Positions 23,294-33,523 of a stretch of DNA of 64,000 bases are shown here, piece after piece; the stretch's first letter is position 1, and each line of letters starts with the position of its first letter. The stretch is from Palaemon carinicauda. Taxonomy: Eukaryota > Arthropoda > Malacostraca > Decapoda > Palaemonidae. The notes under the pieces were generated by a model. The model saw only the letters and a list, made by a program, of their open reading frames with translations. It was not told the origin of the DNA and made no database searches. The DNA lies in NCBI RefSeq assembly GCF_036898095.1, contig NC_090751.1:77249695-77313694 (forward strand). The letters are read 5' to 3'. Position numbers and translations under genes: made by a program.

Positions 23294-24733
23294 TCATGTA
23301 ACTGCATGACAGTTTGTGAGTTGGCAACAACCAAAGTTGTGTGGGGAAGCCTCAACTCCTGCCTGACTAGTTTGCTGCTGGCGAGTGGCGGTAACCACAG
23401 TGTGTTGCGGAGGCTGACACACCGTGTCAAAACACGGCAGCTTGTGGTAGCTCCCGCACGGCAACGGAGTGCTCTGTGTGTGGGAGTCATCATACATCTG
23501 GCAGGGTTGACTGTGCATGGGTGGAGGAGCTCTCACAACAAGAGTGTGAGAGCAGGAAGCCAAGCCGGGCGCACAACCGTGGGAGGTGTAGGCCCACGGG
23601 TGCATCGTCAACCTTCTCTGCAGTCGGAGTGTGGGAGCTGGCAACAACAAAAGCAGAGTGCTGGTGCGTGGGAGGGGCTGCGGTGGGTTGAGGAGCATGC
23701 GGTATGGTATGCAGAGCATGCTGTAAGGTATGCAGAGCATGCCGTAAGGTATGCAGAGCATGCCGTAAGGTATGCAGAGCATGCTGTAAGGTATGCAGAG
23801 CATGCCGTAAGGCATGCAGAGCATGCTGTAAGGTATGCAGAGCATGCTGTAAGGTATGCAGAGCATGCTGTAAGGTATGCAGAGCATGCTGCATGGGCTG
23901 CGGAGAATGCCGCATAGTGCTGGAACCCGGCAGCTCTACAGAACCTTCCCACTGCTGATGCGGTAGCTCACGCATGTTAGCAGATGGAGCAGCAAGAATA
24001 TGCGTCTGGCAGGGTGGACTGCGCATCGGTGGTGGAGCTCTCACAGGTGGAGGGTGGGAGCAGGCAGCCGCAGTATCTGCTGAGCGCACAACCTCGGCGG
24101 GTTGTAGGTTAACAGGCTGCATTGTCAACCTTCCAGCATGATACTCCTGCATGAAGGAGCAAGCTGAGACTGTATAGTCTGCAGCATGGACCACTAGGGT
24201 CTATGAAAGACAACAACAAACGGAGCTACTGTCCGTTGTGACTGAGGGTCTAAAACAGCTGGTGCGGCAACAGACGGAGTTACTGCCTGTTGCGGTACCA
24301 CCTAGCCTCTCTTAGGAGGTGTGCAGTTGTCGTACTGCAGCGAGTCTGAACTGACCCAGTGGCTACACCTAGGCCGTTGGACTTGCGCGAAAGGGACCGA
24401 CTTGTACTTAAAAGCTGCAAGATTTGGTCCATGGTTTCTGCGAGAAACCTCTTCCGCAGACGAGGAAAAAATGGGCTCTCTCGTCTTTGTGTGGGTGGGG
24501 TGATCACGTCGGCAACGTGTGTAGATACACCCGAAACCACGGAGGGAAACGTCTGTTCGTCGATCAAGGCCTGAGGAACCCATAAGTCCTTCGACATTAC
24601 TTCTCCCCTGGGCTTGGGAGCTTGTAAGAGGTATCGTACTAGGTGAACAACTGGCACGAACAGACGAACCCTCGAACGCAACACTGTAACACTTTGCGCA
24701 TATCACTTTATCACTTTGATTTTCTGTTTGCAC
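23294..24733 (-). pseudogene. DIRS-alpha2b Gag with seven-residue repeats
   Basis: The first part (24302-24733) has a possible Cys pair (VICAKCYS) followed by the family block PLTSSQAQGRSNVEGLMG. A second open frame, 23490-24194, contains QPMQHALHTLQHALHTLQ-type heptads encoded by the 21-bp minisatellite. His-Ala-Leu-His-Thr-Leu-Gln spacing would place Leu at regular a/d-like positions, so a coiled coil is conceivable, but the array could equally be a frame-neutral expansion. The two parts are in different frames. Confidence 0.55.
23699..23893. repeat. 21-bp minisatellite in DIRS-alpha2b Gag
   Basis: About nine copies of CTGTAAGGTATGCAGAGCATG (given here as 21 bases: CTGTAAGGTATGCAGAGCAT plus G). 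Being a multiple of three it keeps the Gag frame open. The alpha2 array at the matching place lacks TAAGG in most units. Confidence 0.95.
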
Positions 24734-26034
24734 TTATTTCACTGAACTCGAAACTTTAAGTGGTTTGTACCTGAAACACGCAATCCTATCCTTCATTAAA
24801 AGGTAGTAATTGCGAAAACAGTATTACAATGTAACAGAAAAACATAATGAAAGATAAAGAATTCAGTGGCTGGAAAAGAGACTAAACACTAGATCAAATA
24901 AACTACGTTTAAAATCTCTCACCGCATAAAGCCTGGGAACAAGAATAAAACTCTAGAAACATTTTACCTTCTTCCCCTATATCGACTAGGGAGAAGAGCA
25001 AAAAACGAGAACAACGTTACCCGCTTGAACGAAACGTTTATCCTCCTCTCTCTCCCTCCGTCTCTATCTCTCTCTCTCTCTCTCTTGACTTAGAACCTCA
25101 GAGATTAGCCCAATTATATATATCGTTAAAATATATTATTTGTTAAAGGAAAAAAACTGAAAGGTTTCCCAAATAAAAAGTTCCTTTATTAGAATTAAAA
25201 CCATTTAAGCTAAGAAAGAATGAACGAAACGCTAGAATCGGTTTACTCTTACTGCAACGTGAAACCGTGAAATACTCTCTCTCTATCGTAACGATAGAGC
25301 GCAAGTTGAACGTTCTGAACGTCAACAACTGCGGAGACTAAACAAAACGTTAGTTCAACTTTGAAAACAGTACGAGACTATCAAAGAAATTCTTTCAAAA
25401 ACATTAAAATTAAAATAGCATAAATTCTTAACAGGAAAAACGATATGACGAGCTCAATGTTAATTAACTTCGGTTCCAAGTAAGGACCGCCTACTATTAG
25501 GAAAGGTCGCATATAAACAAACATAAAAAATAATTTTTATAAGTTTATAATAAAAGGAAAGTTAATCGAAGAGGCCTATAAATGGCGGAGAGATATAAAA
25601 TAAAAAGTGAAAGAGAGTCTATACTCTCTTCGACACCAACACTTCCGTCTAAGGGAAGGGTCGGCCATTTAAAAGTGAAAGAGAGTCCATACTCTCTTCG
25701 TCACCATAATTAAATCAAATTAATTCCAAAAGCTTGCTAAGCTAATGATAAAGCTTCCTGAATAGCGAAGGCTAAACTCTAGAGCAAATACATCACCAAA
25801 TCGTGAACAATAACTCCAGAATCAACAGCGTATCCAAGTAGGTCTAGCCGGAGGCACGACAGAGGAAAAATTGAGTTCTTGTTGACAAGAAGTACTTGAG
25901 TACCTGCTCACAGATGGCGCTGTTATGTACACCCCCACCTGTATAGCGATCGCTGGCGTATCCCGACCGTAGATTTCTGTCGGGCAACAGAGTTGACAGC
26001 TACATGATCATCGGGTAAGATTAATATTGAAAAA

Positions 26035-26938
26035 ATACAGTTCCAACAAAGTTATAAAAAACAACACGAACTGTTTTAAAACACTAATAATAAGAAAAGT
26101 TTGATGCAAGCAAGTGTGTGCACATGTGCATGAACACGTCCGCCAGGCGCCAGCGACTCAGTGGGTTGAGGGGAGCAGCAACTCTGCCTCAGGCAGTCAC
26201 CCAGTGACGATGAATGAGACCGTATGCGGTCTCGCATGCTCCGACAGAGTCCCAACAGACTATTTGCTTGCTTCTTGAAATAGCACGGCAAAAACACTGG
26301 GACGTAAAAAAGAGAGCACTATAAAAGCACAATGCACTGCACAACACTTCACTGTTAACTTGCAGTACTACTACACTGCACATGAAATATAAATAAAACG
26401 AATTACAGCGAATTCACATTAAAACTGAGAGTCCAATAATGGCGGCGGCCGGTTCCCGTTGTCCAAGTCTTAAAGAAAGTTCTCATAATACGACACTGTA
26501 AGTTCACTGTGCCATGTACGTGTTGATAACTTCCTTAACCTTAATTGGTGGGGCAAGGATACAACTTAAAAAGTAGGTTCTCAATGTCTATTAGAGTAAA
26601 TACACAAGATACATGAGACACGAGGAAAGATAACTTATCAGCTAAGGGGACGAAGACGAACAGACTGCATCATGGCAACACAACAGATAAGTGTTGCCAA
26701 TGCTGACTCAATGTTGCCATATCATATCAATGACATTACAGGAATTAATCTAATGATATGCAACATCTGAAATAATGGTTGAAAGTACATAATACAGTTC
26801 ATAATACAGTATGTACAATAATGGTAATCACGATAATGCAGTAAATGATACATACAATAATAATAATCATGACAATACTGGTACATGTGAAATGTGTCTT
26901 TTCATGTACCTACAATATATATATGTATATACATATAT
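26035..26938. other. No gene recognised between DIRS-alpha2b and Tigger-3
   Basis: About 900 bp without motif-bearing frames. It contains a GC-rich patch (26130-26230), AATAAT-type simple sequence (26810-26880) and an AT palindrome run (TATATATATGTATATACA) next to the Tigger-3 edge. It may be original host DNA or an old repeat. Confidence 0.5.
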
Positions 26939-27286
26939 ACTTTGCGGTTCGACCATCGCGGATTCACGACTTCGCGGACTTTTTTTCATTAAATACGGCA
27001 TCCGATTTCATCAGGAAACCACTATTTTTGGGGGAAACAATTTTATTCTAGAAAATTGCTACTCTTGAAATAGTTAATTGCAAATTAAGAAAGCGTGTAC
27101 TTTTGTTTTTAAATTTCGGGTGTGTTTTAAAAATCGAGTATTGTTGACTTCTTTTTGTTTTACTTTTGGCTGTGATCAGATCAGCTGACGTCTAGCTGCC
27201 GGTCTCAAGAATATGCGCGTACGATGTATTGTTTATACCATTTCTTAACTTATTCAAACCATCTATACAGTTGATATTACATAAGC

Positions 27287-27289
<3 letters not shown>

Positions 27290-27372
<83 letters not shown>
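27290..27372. repeat. (CT)n microsatellite, Tigger-3 tract 1
   Basis: Uninterrupted CT tract of about 80 bp; further tracts at 27512-27590 and 28073-28149. Confidence 0.95.
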
Positions 27373-27375
<3 letters not shown>

Positions 27376-27511
27376 AGAAATAAAACCTTAGTTCACATAT
27401 GGCAACTTGAGTTTAAGAATGAAATTAACATGAATATTGTTAGTTGTGGCAATCAATTCCTCGCTTCAGGAGGTACAGGAAACAAAAACACGGCATTCGA
27501 TTAAAACAGCT

Positions 27512-27590
<79 letters not shown>
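27512..27590. repeat. (CT)n microsatellite, Tigger-3 tract 2
   Basis: Uninterrupted CT tract of about 78 bp between the duplicated blocks. Confidence 0.95.
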
Positions 27591-27592
<2 letters not shown>

Positions 27593-28071
27593 TTATGCAA
27601 TAATTACAAATAGATGAAGAAACCAAAAATCGGTTTTCTTAAAGTGTCAATTAAATACAAAACGAAAAAATTATACCGTGTATACATCCATTTCAATCAT
27701 AGCTTAAAATACGGTATCCGATTTTGTCAGCAAACTACTATTTTTTTTAGGAAACACCATTCTATTCCAGAAAACTTTTACTCTTTAAATAGTCAATTGC
27801 GCTATAATAAAACATGTACTTATATTTTTTAATTTCGGGTGTGTTTTAAAAATCGAGTATTTTTTACTTCTTTTCGTTTTACTTTTGGCTGTGATCACAT
27901 CAGCTGATGTCTAGCTTCCGCTCTCAAGAATATGCGCGGTACGGATACATTAACAAAGAATTGTTTACTGTACACCATTTCTTAACTTATTAAAACCATC
28001 TATACGGTTAATATTACATAAGCACCAATGTGTTATAACCTATCATATTTATTATATAGTACATTTAAAAC

Positions 28072-28072
<1 letters not shown>

Positions 28073-28149
<77 letters not shown>
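28073..28149. repeat. (CT)n microsatellite, Tigger-3 tract 3
   Basis: CT tract of about 76 bp after the second block. Confidence 0.95.
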
Positions 28150-28152
<3 letters not shown>

Positions 28153-29086
28153 ACATCGAACGTAATAGCGGTAACTTAATTTTTCGATGACTTTAAAAAT
28201 GGCCTAGTACTTTCTTCTTCTTTTACCCTTTTTGCATATGGTGAAGTGGGTACAAGTTGACTTATAATTGAAGTTAGGAAAAGTATCTTGGATATGGAAA
28301 GAACAATTATCCTTCGTGATAGTTTAAAATTATCGTAAATTATCATTCTGTCATTAGTAGCAGTTTGCTATTGTGGATTAAACGCATAAGGAAAAAAAAA
28401 AGGTTTCCAGCTTTGCTACGAATTTAGTAATTTATATGGATACGATAAGTAAAATATTTGTAATAACATAATGTTTACTAAATGTTTGCTATATCATTAG
28501 TTATCACTTTGAGTATGTGTGTTTAATGCGTTCGTTTGTTTATTATGATCGAAGATGGAGCGTAAACAAATGGAAGGTTTCCGTTTCAGGCGGCGTCATA
28601 AAGAAAAACATTATATAAATGGCATTCATTTCATTTATTTGGAAGTTCTAAGAAAAATTAAGTAGAACATTGGTAATAACAAAGTCAACATATAATCAAT
28701 ACTTGGTAAGATTGCTGTCGATGCAAAAACTAACCTATACACAGATGTGTAAATGCGTCTGTTTCTTCGTTATGATCAGAGATAAACGTAAACAAAACAT
28801 TGGTTGTCATTTTTTAACGTGCTTTTTGGCGTGTTTAGGAAACGCATGATATAAAATCGCCTTTAATATTTGTGCCTGTTTTAGTTTTAGGTACTGTAGT
28901 ACATGCATTAAGTGTTCTGTACATTAAAGGGTAGTTTGTTAACAGAACTACGTAAAGGGAAGGTTTTAAAACCCTGAATATACATGTTAAATAAATAAGT
29001 AAATATGGTGTCCCTACTTCGCGGATTTTCAGCTATCGCGGCCGGGTTTGGAACCTATCTACCGCGATAAACGAGGGTTCACTGTA

Positions 29087-29911
29087 CAACCGAAAGTAGG
29101 CGGCATACCTGCCGCTGCCTTTCTCCCTTTTAGACTATAAGACATGCCTTATAGCTAACAATGTCGCCGACAGGGGAATTCTTATTCCTCTGCCGACCAC
29201 GATGGCATCGGCACAGGAAGCCATGCTTCCTTGGTTTACAGCTAATAGTAGACGGCATGCCTGCCACCGCCTTTCTCCCCTGCAAACTATAAGACCCTTT
29301 TCCCTCCCCCCTCTGTCCTTTAGTGTCGGCCTAGCTGTCACAACATTCTTTTGGCCAGTATTCTACAATCATCCCGGCTTGCTGGGTTGACTAAGTTGCC
29401 AGCTGGGATCCTACCAGCGGCGGTTAGGTTGCCGCCTCGGCCAACTCCCCCATATGTCCTTCCTTCACCGAAGCGAATGCCCCGGAGGGAAAGACTGAGC
29501 CGGCCCTGACGGCTGCCGGTGGGAAACCCATTATAATGTTGAGAATTCTTCAGTCCTCTCTTGGACTGCCATCCACAGACCTCAAAATTGCCAGTACAGC
29601 CAGCAGCAAAAGTTGTGGCTGGATGGAAGCTAGAATCAGATGCATTCCTCCCCTTCTATTAGAACTCTCATTCTGGTAAGGAGACAGTAGGCGGCAGTAG
29701 CCCTCCTACACTTCCATTTATTGTGCTAAACCATAATAATAGGAAATCCTCCTTTCCATTCTTTCACTCTCTCTATTGGCGGCACTAGCCTAACCCCGGT
29801 AGTATACCGGTAAAACTACAGTATACAACAATACAGTAGCCAGTATAACTACAGTATATAACAATACAGTAGTTAGAAAACTATAGTATATAACAATACA
29901 GTAGTTGGTAA
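29087..29911 (+). other. DIRS-gammaA leader, no gene
   Basis: Non-coding leader, GC-rich with repeated GCCGGC/TGCCGCC motifs and segments shared with gammaB (CTTCAGTCCTC, GGCTGCCATCC, GATGGAAGC). No frame of interest. Confidence 0.7.
29807..29911. repeat. Short tandem array (~34 bp units), DIRS-beta1 target
   Basis: Units like ACTACAGTATACAACAATAC plus AGTAGTTGGTAAA repeat about three times, and one more unit (AACTACAGTATACAACAATA) lies on the far side of beta1 at 36255. Related units occur once or twice in gammaB and gammaC leaders (46190-46270, 52980-53080). Confidence 0.85.
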
Positions 29912-30292
29912 AATCACAAATTTTTTAGTAATTTGTATTTTTCCCAAAATACTTACCGAGAACTACTTTCTTAGGACGTAACTGGAATCTCCTCTCAACC
30001 GACCAGAGTTTTGTGTAGTTTACCCTACTTCCGTTTTCTGTGAGGACTATCCCAGGCGGAAGGATACGTGCCCTGAGGCTAGTCCCGAGCCAGGTCGCGT
30101 GTTAGCTTGGGTCTTGACCCTCTGTAAGTTCTTGGATGTTAAAAATTAACTAAGGGTCAGAAAGGCACTCGGGGAAGGAAGGGAGGGCCATTACCGGAAA
30201 GTAGTTCTCAGTAAGTATGTTAGGAAAAATACAAATTACTAAAAAATTTGTGATTTGTTCCAACACAGACTTACCTCGAACTACTTTCTTAG
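29912..30292. repeat. DIRS-beta1 left inverted repeat and ICR
   Basis: 29990-30133 is an inverted copy of 36060-36220 (shared CCTCAGGGCACGTATCCTTC and GAGCCAGGTCGCGTG in opposite senses). 30197-30255 is the reverse complement of the left tip and 30256-30292 the reverse complement of the right tip, directly joined: ...TTTGTGATT | TGTTCCAACAC.... Both tip strands contain the core GGAAAAATACAAATTA. Confidence 0.9.
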
Positions 30293-30629
30293 GAGACTTA
30301 CACTTTAGGAGGTGGGAGTGTCTACCTGACCTAGACCCAACTAAGCAGAACGGCTGTGAACCTAGATAGGAGACTAGGTTCCAAAGGTTGATGGAAAACG
30401 AACCGAAGGAAAACTACACAAAGAGCTCACACTGGTGTCTAAGTACTCACCCTTAAAAAATTTCTTGCTGTTGTGTCCAGTGACGAAACTGTGAATCCAT
30501 GTCTTGTGCAGTCTCTACTTGGTCAAATCTCCGGGGAAAGAAGAGAAAAGAGAAGACAAGGGGAAAAGGGAAAACTAACCTTTGTCTTTTTGGTCTTGAT
30601 AACCGCGATTATACCTGGGGCTTTGGCCG
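30293..30629. other. DIRS-beta1 3' non-coding region
   Basis: Between the ICR and the end of the recombinase gene. No gene seen; part of the element's 3' untranslated region. Confidence 0.6.
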
Positions 30630-31720
30630 TTAAATCGCTTGGAGCGCGGAGATGACTGTCCCTATAGAGAACCCGTCTAGAGACTTCCTCGAACATTTCT
30701 TGAGGTAGTGGGTTGTGAACGTAGATTGGTTCGACCAGGTGCCTGCCCTGAGGATCTGCGCTAATGCCATGTTTTTCTCAAAGGCAAGAGAGGTACTTAT
30801 ACCTCTAATGTCATGTGGTCTGGGCTTACCTGGTAGGGGAAGAACGGCACTACTATAGGCCTTGATGATCACCTGTCGAAGCCAGAAGGAGATGGTATTC
30901 TTAGAGACCGGCTTTCTCACCGTGGCCGTGGAGACGAAGAGGTTCTTGATACCAGGCCGGAGACTGGCAGTCCTCTCCAGATATTTCCTTACGGCCCTGA
31001 CTGGACACAACTTCAAATCTTCCGGATTGCCTGACCGAGGAATTGCTGGAACAGTGAACCCTTCGAATTTCGGATCCCAGACAGCTGGATTTTGTGTTTT
31101 TGCCACAAACGTAGGAACGAACTTGAAGGAGACCTCTCGCCAACCTCTTGTGTGCGAGACTTCGTAGGACAAACCATGGATCTCGCCCACTCTCTTAGCT
31201 GAAGCCAAAGCCAACAGGAAGATAGTCTTGAGCGTGAGATTTCTATCTACTATGTCCTTCAAAGGTTCAAATGGTGGCTCACTCAGCATTTTCAGAACTC
31301 TAGCTATATCCCATTGCGGCACCCTGGAGGTATGGGGAGGACAGGTTTGCTCAAAGCTCCTGATGAGCATAGAGATGTGCCTAGAGGAACCCAGATCAAT
31401 GCCTTTCAGGAGGAAAACTTGGCCTAACGCTGCACGGACTCCCTTGATGGCTGGAATTGACATGCCCACCACGTCCCTGAGATGTACTTTACGAGGAAAT
31501 CCGCAATGTCCGGAATCGAGGCTCCTAAGGGCTTGATGTTTCTGGAGGAGCACCATTTCGTGAAAGTGGCCCAATTTGCCTGGTACACCGCTGCCGATGA
31601 GTGCCTCGGATAACGAGACATTCTTTCAGCTGTTCCTGCCGAATAACCTTCTTTCCTCAGGAGCCGCTGGATAACCTCCACGCGTGACGGCGCAGAGGTC
31701 GTGGATTGTCGTGGAACCTT
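30630..31720 (-). pseudogene. DIRS-beta1 tyrosine recombinase
   Basis: The N-terminal helical domain (about 31480-31720) reads VEVIQRLLRKEGYSAGTAER and YQANWATFTKWC. A frameshift near 31490-31560 moves into a 300-codon frame to 30630: IPAIKGVRAALGQVF, LALASAKRVGEIHG (first Arg), HDIRGISTSLAF (His-x-x-Arg) and TTHYLKK (Tyr). The full Arg-His-Arg-Tyr set is present, so only the frameshift separates this from a complete recombinase. The first 40 residues of the 30630-31574 frame, before VVGMSIPAIKG, are not family-like. Confidence 0.88.
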
Positions 31721-33523
31721 TGGAAGTGTGGTTGCCTCAGGAGATCTGGTCTGTCTGGCAGAGACCACGGGGGAAGGCACGCTAGCTCTTTTAGATCCGC
31801 GAACCATTCCCTCTCCGGCCACCAAGGTGCTACCAAAGTCATCCGTAGATTGAGAGCCGTATACGTCGAGATTGTCCCACCTGTGTTGAAAGGCGTCTTC
31901 CAATGCCGCCTTTGGGTCTGGGACAGGAGAACAGAATACGGGGAGTTGTGCGTTCAGTCTGGTCACGAAGAGGTCCATCACCGGTGAACCCCACTTTTGG
32001 ATGACAAGTCTTGCTACCTCTGGATGAAGGGACCATTCTGTCCCTACCACCTGGCCCATTCTGCTGAGTCCGTCGGCTAGGACATTCCTCTTTCCCGGAA
32101 TGAATCTTGCTGTTATTACGACTTGTTCCGACTCGGCCCAATCCAGAATCTCCAACGTAAGATCACACAACTCCTTTGATTTTAGACCGCCTTGCTTCTT
32201 TATGTAGGCTACCACTGTGGCGTTGTCGCACATTAACGCCACTGTGTTTCCCCTTAGAAGACCGACGAACTGAAGGCACGCTTTCTGAACGGCCTTCATC
32301 TCCAGGACGTTGATATGCTGCGTCTTTTCCACCTCCGTCCAAGAGCCCCTTGCTGACTTCCCGAGAAGGTGAGCTCCCCATCCTTCCTTGGAGGCATCCG
32401 TGAAGAAGAGCATCTCCGGTGGCTCCGCTGCAAAGGGCATCCCCTTGAGGGTGTTTGCTCGGTCCCTCCACCACTCCAAGGATTGCCTCGTCCCTGGAAG
32501 AACAGGAATTATTTCGTAGGGCGAGCCTACCTGGTTCCAGAGTCCCTTCAGGTTCCATTGGATGGCCCTGAGTTCATCCTCCCTTGGGGAACCAGCTTCT
32601 CCAATGAAACTAGATGGCCTGTCAATCTCTGCCAATCCTTCGCTCTCCTGGGCTGGCCTGATAGGAAGGGACGGAGGATCTGGTCCAGGTTGTTCAGCCT
32701 TTCCCCTGATGGGAAGACTCTCACTAGTCGGGAGTCTAGAACCATCCCCAAGTACGTCATCCTGGTGGAGGGAGACAGGTGCGACTTCTCCAGGTTGATG
32801 GTGATACCCAGAACCTTGCAGAATTGCAGTAGCTTCGCGCCTTGTTCCTTCAAAACTGCCTCTGAGGAAGAAAGGAGTAACCAGTCTTCCAGGTAGCGAA
32901 TCAGACGAATTCCCCGTACATGAGCCCATACGGAGACAGTCATGAAGATTCTCATCAAAATTTGGGGCGCTGTCGACAGGCCGAAGCAGAGTCTTGAATT
33001 GCAAGACCTGGGTATCCCACTTCACCCGAAGGTACTTTCTGCTGGAGGGGTGAATGGGGATCTGGAAATAGGCATCCTTGAGATCTATGGAAATCACGAA
33101 GTCTCCTTCCCTCTAGGACTCCAGGACTGACTTCGGGGTGTCCATCTTGAAGCTGGTCTTGCACACAAACTTGTTGAGGGCTGATAGATCTATGACTGGT
33201 CTCCAACCTCCCGTCGCTTTCTCCACCAGGAAGAGGCGGCTGTAGAAACCTGGACCCGGTTGTAGCACCGTTTCCATTGCCCCTTTTGCTAACATAGTGG
33301 AGACTTCTTGTAAGGCCTCCCTCTTCAAGGGGTCCCTGGGGGCTAACCACTCCGCCTGACTTGCTGGGATAAGAGGTGGAGGATCTGCCAGGAACGGAAG
33401 CCTGTACCCCTCTTTTAACACTGTTACCATCCAGGGTTCTGCTCCGTGATTCTTCCATGCTTGCCAAAATTGTTTGAGGCATCCCCCTACCTGAGGCTTG
33501 GGCAGGAGTGGGGGGCCTCTCAC
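31657..33523 (-). pseudogene. DIRS-beta1 reverse transcriptase-RNase H
   Basis: RT begins in frame 33113-33523 (GFYSRLFLVEKATGGWRPVI, LSALNKFV), switches near 33100 to MISIDLKDAYFQIPIHPSSR (motif A) and near 32980 to a frame with GLSTAPQ and RYLEDWLLLSSSE: the YxDD box is YLED, a D-to-E change in the active site. Thumb and connection follow, then frame 31424-32570 with RNase H: FTDASKEGWG, INVLEMKAV, MCDNATVVAYI and VLADGLSRMGQ, all four acidic positions present. The tail FCSPVPDPKAALEDAF leads into the YR overlap. Three frame changes in total. Confidence 0.88.

Larger units (their letters stand above)
22820..26034 (-). mobile_element. DIRS-alpha2b, second copy of the Gag half and right end
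   Basis: From about 22855 (ATCCTCTATCAAGGACTAAG) to the right tip at about 26034 the sequence parallels alpha2 19365-22819: same landmarks, same order, same strand, with point differences, a different minisatellite and different indels. No RT, RNase H or YR follows on the left. It is either a tandem duplication of the 5' half of alpha2 or a truncated independent insertion. The right inverted repeat (about 25860-26034) ends GGGTAAGATTAATATTGAAA. Confidence 0.75.
26990..28025. repeat. Duplicated 300-bp block in Tigger-3
   Basis: 26990-27292 and 27700-28020 are diverged direct repeats (both with TTTCGGGTGTGTTTTAAAAA, TTTTACTTTTGGCTGTGATC and AAGAATATGCGCG). CT tracts separate and follow them, suggesting unequal exchange between tracts. 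Confidence 0.85.
26939..29084. mobile_element. Tigger-3, non-autonomous, inverted relative to Tigger-1/2
   Basis: The right end reads ACCGCGATAAACGAGGGTTC-ACTG followed by TA, the reverse complement of the Tigger-1/2 left end, and 28540-29084 is an inverted match to the first 500 bp of those elements. The left edge (TTTGCGGTTCGACCATCGCG) matches the opposite end but lacks its outermost 17 or so bases. No transposase remains: the middle is filled by CT tracts and a duplicated 300-bp segment. Confidence 0.85.

Noticed and set aside
19742..23893. Regularly spaced repeats resembling a CRISPR array
   Set aside because: Units are directly adjacent tandem repeats without unique spacers, in a eukaryotic retrotransposon.
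16345..30220. Conserved GTAAGT in element tips as splice donors
   Set aside because: The motif occurs in both orientations because the tips are inverted repeats, and no acceptor partner or coding phase supports it in these minus-strand elements.
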